NCBI RefSeq assembly: GCF_000613125.1 | Contig: NZ_HG964497.1 | Span: 1,374,011 to 1,438,010, forward strand | Length of the DNA stretch: 64,000 bases | Source of the DNA: Bacillus sp. EB01 | GTDB taxonomy: Bacteria; Bacillota; Bacilli; Bacillales; Cytobacillaceae | Direction of reading: 5' to 3' | Part shown: positions 33,487 to 41,640 of the stretch, piece after piece | Numbering within the stretch: the stretch's first letter is position 1 | Layout: the number at the start of each line of letters is the position of its first letter | The notes under the pieces: generated by a model | The model's input: only the letters and a program-made list of their open reading frames with translations | What the model was told of the DNA's origin: nothing | Databases searched by the model: none | Position numbers and translations under genes: made by a program

Positions 33487-33815
33487 TTACTAGACGAAAC
33501 CCCACAGCTAGGGGCCTGTTTCGTCTAGAAAATACTATTTACTAGACGTAACTCACTAGCTAGAAGCCTGATTCGTCTAGAAAATACTGTTTACTAGACG
33601 AAACTCACCAGCTAGGGACCTGTTTCGTCTAGAAAAAACGGTTTATTAGACGAAACTCAACAGCTAGTAGCCTGATTCGTCTAGAAAAAACTGTTTACTA
33701 GACGAAACCCAAGAGCTAGGGGCCTGTTTCGTCTAGAAAAAACTGTTTACTAGACGAAACCCAACAGCTAGAAGCCTGATTCGTCTAGAAAATACTGTTT
33801 ACTAGATGAAACCCG
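33487..33815. repeat. Tandem array 2: six exact 52-bp units plus a partial, CTAGACGAA/TTCGTCTAG arms
   Basis: Units start at 33487 and recur every 52 bases without any indel up to 33798; a decayed unit follows. Arms CTAGACGAAAC and GTTTCGTCTAG form a 9-11 bp stem within each unit, and TTCGTCTAG can pair instead with the next unit's CTAGACGAA. Units alternate in type: 1, 3, 5 contain AGGGxCCTGTTTCG; 2, 4, 6 contain AGAAGCCTGATTCG or a close form. The array lies between divergent katE and hen1. Confidence 0.92.
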
Positions 33816-33927
33816 ATAACGCTTCGGCTAACAAGAACGCTCCCCAATCTGCCATAAAAAAGTTCTTGCCAACACCCCTCTTCCCATTTACTGTTAATGG
33901 TAATAACGTAAAAGGGAGTTTACCCAA

Positions 33928-35265
33928 ATGAGTATTCTCGAAGTGTCATCACAGAATCCGGATTTTTCCTATATCATTTCCAAGAATCCTGCGAGCGGGA
34001 TGCTGGTGAAGGGAATTCGCAAGGGACGGGCGTTCGGGTGGTATCCGAACCCAACTACGTACAGCATTTATTTCAAGGATGCCGATAATGAGATTTCCTT
34101 TCCAAAAAATAAAGATGAGAAGTTTGAGTATCTGAATGTGTCGCGGTATAATTCGCCGCGGATTCCGCTTACCGTGATTGCGGACTTTTTCTCGACAGCC
34201 TCGAAAAAGCGGCATGAAAAGGACGGCGAGGGCTTCACTAATACTTTCACCGTCAACATGACCCATATCGAAAACGAGCACTATCTCTCATTCTTTAAAA
34301 CTCATTTCAAAGATTACGAGATTGAGTGGGAATGGCTTGCCCATAAACACGCGCGGATCAGAGTTTCGACGACAAAATCGATTCACGAGCTCCTGAATTA
34401 TGCCAACGTGCTATTCCTGTTCCTGACGATTATGGGTAAGGAATACATTGACTTGAATAATGAAATCGTTGAAAAATTCCTGCGGAGCATTAACACGATC
34501 GATGCGCCCTATTTCATCCGCTACCTGTTCGCGCGGAATGCGTTCGTGTCGAAGGAGAAATTTTATAAATATAAGGAAGATTTGCAGCAGACGAACCGTT
34601 ATAAGCTCGATCTCGCCTATGGAAGCACCGCTCAGCAGCGGCAAGCCTGGATTACGAAAAACCTTACATTTGAGCGGCCAATCCTTGATCTCGGCTGCGG
34701 CGAGGGAGCTTACAGCCTTCCGTATGCGAAAAAAATTGCTCCGCAGTTCGTGCACGCCATCGACATCGATGACGAGGCACGCGCTAAAGTTTCCCACAAG
34801 ATGCGCGTGAGGGAAGTTGACAACATCGTGCTTTATAACTCGCTGGAAACGTTCCTCGATACATATGACGGAGAAGATGTCGATGTCATCCTGACCGAAG
34901 TGATCGAGCATATGAGCATGGACCAAGCGGAAGAACTGGTTAAGCAGCTTCTGCAAACCGTAAACTGGAACACATTCCTTCTGACAACACCGAACCATGA
35001 CTTTAATATCTACTATTCTATCGATTCAAGGCATGACGACCATAAATGGGAGCTTGGCAGCCCGGAGTTTGAAAAATGGATCAAGAGCATCCTGCCTGCT
35101 GGGATCGAAGCTGAATGCGTCGGAATTGGCGACTCGGTGGACGGAATCCATACAACCCAGGCGGTAATTTCTAAAAGAAAACCTGCAACGAAAACCGCTT
35201 TCTTAAAGGGAAGCCTGTCTCTGTCGGCTGAACCCGCACTTACAACCGGAAAGGACGAAGGTTAA
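33928..35265 (+). CDS. hen1: Bacterial Hen1, RNA 3'-terminal 2'-O-methyltransferase
   Basis: A 445-residue protein. The N-terminal ~230 residues are the bacterial Hen1-specific region (IRKGRAFGWYPNPTTYSIYF, SRYNSPRIPLTVIADFF), needed in known systems to activate the Pnkp ligase. The SAM methyltransferase follows with ILDLGCGEGAYSLPYA (about 251-266). The Mn-binding HEN1 residues are in LTEVIEHMSMDQAEEL (Glu, Glu, His) and a later His in HDDHKWELGS. It methylates the 2'-OH at a cleaved RNA 3' end before sealing, which protects the repaired RNA from being cut again. Its stop overlaps the pnkp start (TAATG), indicating coupled translation. Confidence 0.9.
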   Translation: MSILEVSSQNPDFSYIISKNPASGMLVKGIRKGRAFGWYPNPTTYSIYFKDADNEISFPKNKDEKFEYLNVSRYNSPRIPLTVIADFFSTASKKRHEKDGEGFTNTFTVNMTHIENEHYLSFFKTHFKDYEIEWEWLAHKHARIRVSTTKSIHELLNYANVLFLFLTIMGKEYIDLNNEIVEKFLRSINTIDAPYFIRYLFARNAFVSKEKFYKYKEDLQQTNRYKLDLAYGSTAQQRQAWITKNLTFERPILDLGCGEGAYSLPYAKKIAPQFVHAIDIDDEARAKVSHKMRVREVDNIVLYNSLETFLDTYDGEDVDVILTEVIEHMSMDQAEELVKQLLQTVNWNTFLLTTPNHDFNIYYSIDSRHDDHKWELGSPEFEKWIKSILPAGIEAECVGIGDSVDGIHTTQAVISKRKPATKTAFLKGSLSLSAEPALTTGKDEG

Positions 35266-37799
35266 TGAGGATTTCAGCACATACTCACACGATTTTTTTA
35301 ACCGTAGGGCCTTCGGAGGCTGGCAAAACAACGTTCGTAACTGAAACACTGATTCCGGCGCTGCAGTTTGCCGATGAGGCGACTGGCTACCGGACGAACA
35401 TCCAGTGCCTGTCATCGGACAGCATTCGCCAGGACATTCTTGGTTACGACTACGACAAGTACAATGAAAACATGATGGAAGCAAGCTCCCAGGCGTTCAG
35501 CCTGCTTTACACAAAGCTTGACCTTGTCACCCAGTTCCCGATTAATTGTGATTATGCAATCGTCGATACAACAGGGCTTTCGGAGGGCTTCCGCGACAAC
35601 ATCCTCGAGATTGGCCGGAAAAATAACTATCGGGTCGAGATTCTTTTGTTTGATTACAAAAATATTCGCGACCACTACGCTTCCGACCGCAGCAAGCGGA
35701 TCATTGCCCAGCAGCTGACCCGGATGCGCCAGGAGGTTCTGCCGAATCTGAAGCGGAATAGGTTCGACGCCATTCACCGCATTCGTGAGAAAAATTTTAC
35801 CGACATTGAAATTGTCGCAGCGGACAGAGAAGTCTACCTGTCCCACCTGCTTTCGCACGGCCACCGTTATGTCATTATCGGGGACGTGCATGAACAGGTG
35901 GATGCATTGAAGGAGCTCATCAAAGAGCACGGCTTCACGATTACCGACGGCCAGATGAGCCCAGACGAGAAAAATAAGGATAAGAAATTCGTCTTGATCG
36001 GCGATTACATCGACAAGGGTGGCAATACAAAGGCGACAATCGACTTCCTTTATAAAAATAAGGACCATTTCCTGTTTGTAAAAGGAAATCATGAGAACTT
36101 CGTCTACCATTTCCTAAATGGAAACATTAAGGAAAACAACAGCCTGTACTTCGACAGCATCCCTCATTTCGAGGAGGATGCCGAGTCACGCAGCAAATTC
36201 GAGGAGCTGTTTTCACTCGCAAAGGATTTCTACCGGTTTATTGGCCTGACTCAGCCTGGTTATTACATCACCCATGCCCCTTGCGAAAATAAATATCTCG
36301 GGAAGCTCGACAAGGACTCGCGCAAAGCCCAACGCCGGTTCGCGACCAATTTTGCCAACATCGAGGACGGGCTTCACTTTTTAAAAGAGGAAGCGGTGAA
36401 TAACCATCCGTTCCATGTTTGGGGCCATATTGCCACGAAAGACGTGGTGATGCTGAATAACAAGCTTGGCATCGATACCGGAGCGGTGCACGGAAATGCG
36501 CTGACAAGTGTAACGCTGAACGGGTATAAACCATTTTATCGGACCATCAAAGCCGGCGAGGGTGCCGAACTTCCTGTCCTTTTTTCAAAAAAAGAAAAGG
36601 CAGTTGACCTTGCGAATTTGGAGGAGTCTTCGAGGAAACGGCTAGGCTATGTGCTGGAGAATAAGATTAATTATATTTCGGGGACGATGAGCCCGGCGAA
36701 TAAGGATTTGGCGTCCGGGGTGCTGGAGTCGCTGAAGGAAGGCCTCTATTACTTCAAGAATAAGGGTGTCGCCGAGGTTGTGCTGCAACCGAAGTATATG
36801 GGGTCGCGATGTACGATTTATTTGGCGAAGGAAGAAAGCTATGCGACGAGCCGGAATGGGTTCAAGGTGAATCATGTTGAGCTTGGGCCTGTGTATGAGG
36901 CTCTTCTCGGAAAGTTTTCGGATTATATGGAAAGAAACTGCGTTCGGATGCTGGTCCTGGACGGCGAGCTTTTGCCGTGGAGCGCACTTGGGAAGGGTTT
37001 GATAGACAAGCAGTTCAAGGTCGTTGAAAAGGCGCTTGAGACGGAGCTTTTCTATTTGAAGGAAAATGGATTTGAGGAGCAGCTCGGCAAGCTTGTTGAA
37101 CAGTATGAAGCAAGCGGCTTTAAGGCTGCGAAGGTGAAGAGCTCGAAAAAGGATTTGGTCCGCGATTTTGGTACAACTGCCTACGGAAATTATAAGGATA
37201 TGGATGAAATTCTTGAAACGTATCACCCAGTTGATGAGCACATCAAGGCGAGCTCGGTGTTCAAACGCCAGCTTGAGCTGTATGGCAAGGAGTCCGAAGT
37301 CCATTACAAGCCGTTCAATGTCCTGAAGGTTGTTTATGAAGATGGGCACGAGGAAATACCGGAGATGAGGACGTCTGAGATTTATTCGCTGGTGAATGGA
37401 GACCGCCAGCTTGTACTGAACCTGAATGACGATTCGTCGTTTGCTTTGGCGGAGGAGTTTTTTCAGACGCTGACGATGGACGAAGGCATGGAAGGCGTGG
37501 TCATCAAGCCCGAGTTAGACGCGCCGGGTGTGGTTCCGTTCATGAAGGTGCGCAATCCGGAGTATTTGACGATTGTTTACGGCTACGATTACACCTTCCC
37601 GCATAAATACAGGAAGCTGTTAAAGGAAAAGTCGATTGCGAAAAAGCTGCAAACGTCTCTTAACGAGCACAGGCTGGGCAAGGAAATGCTCGCCCACCCG
37701 GCCAGCACTATCAACGAAACCAACGTGCCATTCCAGCAGACCGTCGCCAACCTTCTTTTTGAAGAGCAAAAAGAGAAGGAACTGGATCCGAGGCTTTAA
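35265..37799 (+). CDS. pnkp: Polynucleotide kinase-phosphatase-ligase (RNA repair)
   Basis: An 844-residue three-domain enzyme. 5'-kinase with P-loop VGPSEAGKTTFVTE (about residues 14-27). 2',3'-phosphatase of the metallophosphoesterase type with VIIGDVHEQVDAL (near 205), IGDYIDKGGNTK, FVKGNHENFVYH and HVWGHIATKD. Ligase/adenylyltransferase with nucleotidyl-Lys motif QPKYMGSR (Lys near 510), LDGELLPW and EGVVIKPE. It heals and joins RNA broken by ribotoxins in complex with Hen1. The organisation matches the Clostridium thermocellum Pnkp/Hen1 system. No ribotoxin gene is adjacent. Confidence 0.93.
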   Translation: MRISAHTHTIFLTVGPSEAGKTTFVTETLIPALQFADEATGYRTNIQCLSSDSIRQDILGYDYDKYNENMMEASSQAFSLLYTKLDLVTQFPINCDYAIVDTTGLSEGFRDNILEIGRKNNYRVEILLFDYKNIRDHYASDRSKRIIAQQLTRMRQEVLPNLKRNRFDAIHRIREKNFTDIEIVAADREVYLSHLLSHGHRYVIIGDVHEQVDALKELIKEHGFTITDGQMSPDEKNKDKKFVLIGDYIDKGGNTKATIDFLYKNKDHFLFVKGNHENFVYHFLNGNIKENNSLYFDSIPHFEEDAESRSKFEELFSLAKDFYRFIGLTQPGYYITHAPCENKYLGKLDKDSRKAQRRFATNFANIEDGLHFLKEEAVNNHPFHVWGHIATKDVVMLNNKLGIDTGAVHGNALTSVTLNGYKPFYRTIKAGEGAELPVLFSKKEKAVDLANLEESSRKRLGYVLENKINYISGTMSPANKDLASGVLESLKEGLYYFKNKGVAEVVLQPKYMGSRCTIYLAKEESYATSRNGFKVNHVELGPVYEALLGKFSDYMERNCVRMLVLDGELLPWSALGKGLIDKQFKVVEKALETELFYLKENGFEEQLGKLVEQYEASGFKAAKVKSSKKDLVRDFGTTAYGNYKDMDEILETYHPVDEHIKASSVFKRQLELYGKESEVHYKPFNVLKVVYEDGHEEIPEMRTSEIYSLVNGDRQLVLNLNDDSSFALAEEFFQTLTMDEGMEGVVIKPELDAPGVVPFMKVRNPEYLTIVYGYDYTFPHKYRKLLKEKSIAKKLQTSLNEHRLGKEMLAHPASTINETNVPFQQTVANLLFEEQKEKELDPRL

Positions 37800-37862
37800 G
37801 GAAGATTCGTCAGCAAAAATATATGCGGTTTTAGAATAACCATGACGGGAGACACAAATAAG

Positions 37863-37906
37863 GACGGTTCTCTTCTGCAGTTGGCAAATGAGAACCGTCT
37901 TTATTT
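37863..37906 (+). terminator. GACGGTTCTC inverted element acting as hen1-pnkp terminator
   Basis: GACGGTTCTC (37863-37872) / GAGAACCGTC (37890-37899), followed by TTTATTT, 64 bases after the pnkp stop. The stem is the same repeat family as at 39444-39467. Confidence 0.65.
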
Positions 37907-39350
37907 AGCTCTTTGGGAGCTGAATTCGGAAGTTTGTGCCTTGGTCGGGTTGGCTTGTTACGTTTATGGTCCCTTTGTGGTTTTGAATGATGTTAAAGCT
38001 GACCATTAAACCAAGGCCGGTTCCTTGTTCCTTTGTGGAGTAGAATGGCTCGCCAATTCTTTTAATCATTTGTTCTGACATGCCAAGACCATTGTCTTTT
38101 ATGTCGATGCAGACATTCTCCTCATCAATAGTTAGGGAAACATTTATATCCCCACCTTTTGGCATGGCTTCAATTCCATTTTTTATTAGATTTAAAAATA
38201 CTTGTTTTAATTGATGCTGATCGCATAGGACTGTAACCTCGTCAAAACTCTCCTTATAAATCAGGTGAATTTGGATGTTATTTAAATGGCATTCCGATTC
38301 AAGCAGTGATATCACCTGCATCACGATAGGGAGGATTTTCTTTTCTTTAAACTCGAGAACATACGGCTTGGCCAGCACCATAAAGTCATTGACAATATGA
38401 TTAATTCGTTCAATTTCATCAATGATAATATCCAAATACATATCGCGGTTAATCGTGTTGTTTTCCTTTAGAAGCCTAGCGAAACCACGGAGTGAAGTGA
38501 GAGGATTTCGGATTTCATGAGCAACCCCTGCGGCCAATTCCCCAATCACCGATAATTTCTCCGTTCTCATCAGCATTTCCTCAGACTTTTTCCTGGATGT
38601 AATATCGTGGCTAATCTCCACAAAGTTTTTTATTTTGCCATCCGAAGACTGCACTGGAACAATCGTTGAATAAATCCAATAAAAAGAGCCATCTTTTGCC
38701 TTCTTAAAAATTTCTCCCTTCCATACCTTCCCCTGATTGATAACCTTCCAAATATTCCTAAAAAACGATTCCGGATGGAGTCCCGAATTCAAGATACTTT
38801 GCTTTTCCCCTACAAGTTCTTCTTTACTGTATTTGGAAATATTGCAGTAATGATCATTAGCGTAGGTAATTATGCCATCTGGATCAAGTATTACAATAAT
38901 GGAAGACTCATTGAGCGCTGTGGCGATCGAACATAATGAATTCAAGCTAATTTTTAAATTTTCTTCTTTGAACATAAGCTCAGTTATATCCCTACTTATG
39001 CATATGTAACTTTCGGGAATGCCGTCTTTTCCAATTTGGGGAATAATTTTATCCTGTACCCAATAAATACTGCCATCTTTAGCTTTATTTCGTATGACAC
39101 CTTTCCATTTTGCCCCCGATTGTATTGTTTGCAATACCTCTTGAAAAAAATGATCGGAATGATAGTCGGAATTTAACATATCATGACGTTTTCCAAGAAG
39201 TTCATCCCTTGAATACTTGGATAAAATACAAAAAGCATCATTGACGTATACAAACTTCCCTGTTGAATCTGTCATGGACAAAGCAATCGTTTCATCAAGT
39301 GCAAATGATATACCCTCCGGAAAACCCAGAAGTTCAGGTTCAACACTCAT
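37905..39350 (-). CDS. PAS-domain histidine kinase, sporulation-kinase-like
   Basis: A 481-residue soluble kinase. Two PAS domains with PAC tails occupy about residues 20-135 (GKFVYVNDAFCILSKYSRDEL; GSIYWVQDKIIPQIGKDG) and 145-255 (GIITYANDHYCNISKYSKEEL; GSFYWIYSTIVPVQ). HisKA has the phospho-His in ELAAGVAHEIRNPLTSLRG (about residue 277). HATPase_c has NLIKNGIEAMPKGG, DNGLGMS and GTGLGLMVS. The layout (PAS-PAS-HisKA-HATPase, no TM) matches KinA/KinE-type kinases that feed Spo0F. AGGAGGAAATAT precedes the ATG at 39350. No response regulator lies next to it, consistent with an orphan phosphorelay kinase (inference). Confidence 0.88.
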   Translation of the reverse strand: MSVEPELLGFPEGISFALDETIALSMTDSTGKFVYVNDAFCILSKYSRDELLGKRHDMLNSDYHSDHFFQEVLQTIQSGAKWKGVIRNKAKDGSIYWVQDKIIPQIGKDGIPESYICISRDITELMFKEENLKISLNSLCSIATALNESSIIVILDPDGIITYANDHYCNISKYSKEELVGEKQSILNSGLHPESFFRNIWKVINQGKVWKGEIFKKAKDGSFYWIYSTIVPVQSSDGKIKNFVEISHDITSRKKSEEMLMRTEKLSVIGELAAGVAHEIRNPLTSLRGFARLLKENNTINRDMYLDIIIDEIERINHIVNDFMVLAKPYVLEFKEKKILPIVMQVISLLESECHLNNIQIHLIYKESFDEVTVLCDQHQLKQVFLNLIKNGIEAMPKGGDINVSLTIDEENVCIDIKDNGLGMSEQMIKRIGEPFYSTKEQGTGLGLMVSFNIIQNHKGTINVTSQPDQGTNFRIQLPKS

Positions 39351-39443
39351 ATATTTCCTCCTACATAAATGGCAGTACAATATGAGTTAATTATAATCTA
39401 TTTCGCTAAAATATTTTGAATTATTTTTTGAATTTTGGCAACA

Positions 39444-39472
39444 CGGTTCTGGCAGGCGAGAACCGTCCCCAT
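39444..39472. repeat. GACGGTTCTC element, inverted pair
   Basis: ACGGTTCT (39444-39451) / AGAACCGT (39460-39467) hairpin between the dehydrogenase 3' end and the kinase start. Confidence 0.6.
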
Positions 39473-39482
39473 TTCAACACTT

Positions 39483-40202
39483 TTACCACTGCAGCCGATT
39501 TCCGAGGTAATCCAGAAATAGGGGCTTGGCTTCTCTTACATATTCATATTGTTCTGCGAGCGCAACGAGCTTGCTGGCGGATTCGTCGGCGGTTAGTGGT
39601 GCGGCTGTATCCAGTTTCCCCTGCATATACGTTTGGACCCAGCCAGGATGAAAGATCAGAACGCCTCCTCCATATTCCTTCAAATGATTATGTACTAATG
39701 CAGATTGCATATTAAGTGCAGCTTTGGACATGCAGTACCCGAAGTTGCTAATCCGATGGCAATCTGCTATGCTTCCTGCTTCGGATGAGATGTTTACAAT
39801 AAGCTTGGTTTTGCTTTTTAAAAGCAGAGGAAGAAAGACATTGGCAACACGCAATGGCCCCAGCGTATTCGTATCGAATACACTCATCATGTCTCCAAAA
39901 TCCATGTTGTCAAGAACGGTCGCTCTGGTATCCCCAAGGATTGCCGCGTTATTAATCAGCCAGTCAAGTTTACTAGATTTCGCTTCAACCCGGACTTTGG
40001 CCTCATCAATACTTTTACTGTCGGTCACATCGATTGCAACGATTTCCAGATGATTAGAATATGCAGCTTTCAGTTGCTCCAATTCAGATGAAGCTTCAGC
40101 CCTAATTCCTGCAAACACCATGCAGTCCTTTTCCAACAACCGTCGGACCAATCCAAGGCCAAGTCCACGGTTAGCTCCTGTTACAAAAACAACTCTAGCC
40201 AT
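39483..40202 (-). CDS. Short-chain dehydrogenase/reductase
   Basis: A 239-residue classical SDR. NAD(P)-binding motif FVTGANRGLGLGLVRRLL (residues 6-23), NNAAILG (about 85-91), Ser in LIVNISSEAGSIAD and catalytic YCMSK (about 151-155) are all present. The arrangement resembles the sniffer/CsgA-like carbonyl reductase subgroup. The ATG at 40202 follows GAGGGAG by ten bases. Substrate unknown; monocistronic. Confidence 0.88.
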   Translation of the reverse strand: MARVVFVTGANRGLGLGLVRRLLEKDCMVFAGIRAEASSELEQLKAAYSNHLEIVAIDVTDSKSIDEAKVRVEAKSSKLDWLINNAAILGDTRATVLDNMDFGDMMSVFDTNTLGPLRVANVFLPLLLKSKTKLIVNISSEAGSIADCHRISNFGYCMSKAALNMQSALVHNHLKEYGGGVLIFHPGWVQTYMQGKLDTAAPLTADESASKLVALAEQYEYVREAKPLFLDYLGNRLQW

Positions 40203-40248
40203 TTTAAACACACTCCCTCTTCTATAAAAATAGTACCCTAAAATAGCA

Positions 40249-40288
40249 CGTGCGGATCCATCAATTTGACGGGTCCGCACGATTTTTT
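40249..40288 (+). terminator. GC-rich hairpin with plus-strand T-run
   Basis: GTGCGGATCC / GGGTCCGCAC (one mismatch), then ATTTTTT. No plus-strand gene ends here; it may instead be a leftover of the decayed gene on the minus strand. Confidence 0.4.
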
Positions 40289-40300
40289 ACTTCTTAGTCT

Positions 40301-40425
40301 TCATTTTTTTGAAATGCTGAAATTATTATAGGCCAGGCCTGGAGGAATCTCTTCGATGCTCAGATTATCCAGCATAAGCGTACCTGCGCCTGTATCCATG
40401 TTCAGGCTGGTTCCGTCAAAGAGGA
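40301..40425 (-). pseudogene. C-terminal gene remnant, unidentified
   Basis: On the minus strand a frame ends at a TGA (40303-40301). Its last ~40 codons read like a real beta-rich protein end (ALLFDGTSLNMDTGAGTLML, then DNLSIEEIPPGLAYNN). The frame continues to about 40525, but that upstream part looks random and includes a 12-bp A/T hairpin (about 40431-40465). There is no start or ribosome binding site. It could be the tail of a carbohydrate-binding or surface protein; this is a guess. Confidence 0.4.
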
Positions 40426-40709
40426 GGGCAAAATAAAAGAAGCAGGTGCCCTCTTCTTTTATTTTTGAAGGTGAACAGTTTCTGAAACCTGTTATAATAA
40501 AGTCAAGCGTGGGGTTTGTTCAGGGGCTGTAAGGGGATAGAAACATTAAGAAGAATTTAGGATGTTTAGCAATACGTGATAAGGAAATGAATAAAGAGTC
40601 CATACTACATAATTACATGAAGCATAACAATGTTTCTCCTGCATATTCAAGGTGGTAAATGAGTAATTCAATGATAAAATGAAAGTACTTTAACTAGAGG
40701 GTGACAACC

Positions 40710-41468
40710 ATGTCAAAAAAACGATTCATCCCCAACGCACTGACTTTCGGAAACCTTTTCTGCGGGTTCCTTGCGATTGGGTATATCATGCACGGGGATA
40801 TTAGAAACGCGACGATCCTGATTTTTATCGCGATGATGCTCGATGCATTGGATGGAAGGGTTGCGCGGATTCTCGGCGTATCCAATGAATTCGGGAAAGA
40901 ATTGGACTCACTTGCGGACATCGTGTCCTTTGGTGTGGTGCCAGCGTATTTGGCGATTAATACGTACTTCGCTGATTTCGGTATGACTGGCCTCGTTCTA
41001 GCCGGGGCTTTCCCATTATTCGGCGCCTACAGGCTCGCGCGGTTCAATCTGACTCAGTCCGACGTGTCATTGAACCATTTTCAGGGGGTTCCAATCACAT
41101 TTGCCGGCGGCCTTGTAACGTTTTTGATTTTGTTTCACAACAGTATCCCAGTTCTCTTGTTTGCAATTATTTACATTCTTTTATGTTATTTGATGGCCAG
41201 TACACTTAAAATTCCAAGCTTCAAAAAAATCCCGTTACCACGGTACGGCGTCATTATTACAGCCTTTATCTTCTATATGATGTATTGGGCCGCAAAAGTA
41301 AAACTGGAAAGCATACCAGTCTTCTTCTGGATCGCACTTGCCATGTACATCGTATTCCTGGTCTTCCGTTTTGTCCGAGAGAAGGAAATCAAATGGATGC
41401 CAATCCGCGGAATTCGAATCAAGAAATTCAAAATTCGCAAACGCAAAAAACCAAAAAAGACCAAGTAG
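40710..41468 (+). CDS. pssA: CDP-diacylglycerol-serine O-phosphatidyltransferase
   Basis: A 252-residue integral membrane enzyme that makes phosphatidylserine from CDP-diacylglycerol and serine, the first step to phosphatidylethanolamine. The CDP-alcohol phosphatidyltransferase motif DGRVARILGVSNEFGKELDS plus LAD follows MMLDAL (about residues 47-75). About seven TM segments and a very basic C-terminus (RIKKFKIRKRKKPKKTK) are seen. The ATG at 40710 follows AGAGGGTG. No phosphatidylserine decarboxylase gene is adjacent, whereas B. subtilis has pssA-ybfM-psd. Confidence 0.92.
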   Translation: MSKKRFIPNALTFGNLFCGFLAIGYIMHGDIRNATILIFIAMMLDALDGRVARILGVSNEFGKELDSLADIVSFGVVPAYLAINTYFADFGMTGLVLAGAFPLFGAYRLARFNLTQSDVSLNHFQGVPITFAGGLVTFLILFHNSIPVLLFAIIYILLCYLMASTLKIPSFKKIPLPRYGVIITAFIFYMMYWAAKVKLESIPVFFWIALAMYIVFLVFRFVREKEIKWMPIRGIRIKKFKIRKRKKPKKTK

Positions 41469-41544
41469 GCTTCTCCGGTTTGCCATTCCCGCTAATCGGT
41501 TGCGTTAGTCGGGAGCGGTTCTCCATTTGCCAAATGCCAAATTA

Positions 41545-41575
41545 AAGAAGCAGAGTCCGCTCTGCTTCTTTTTTG
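41545..41575 (+). terminator. Terminator of pssA
   Basis: AAGAAGCAGAG / CTCTGCTTCTT with a following T-run. A half GGTTCTC repeat element (about 41515) lies just upstream. Confidence 0.85.
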
Positions 41576-41595
41576 TGTCTGGACATTAACAGAAA

Positions 41596-41622
41596 AAGGC
41601 GTGCACCAAATTGGGCACGCCT
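41596..41622 (-). terminator. Terminator of the giant nuclease/nucleotidase gene
   Basis: AAGGCGTGC / GCACGCCTT, with TTTTTCT after it on the minus strand. Confidence 0.8.
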
Positions 41623-41640
41623 TCTTCCATTAATTACTTA

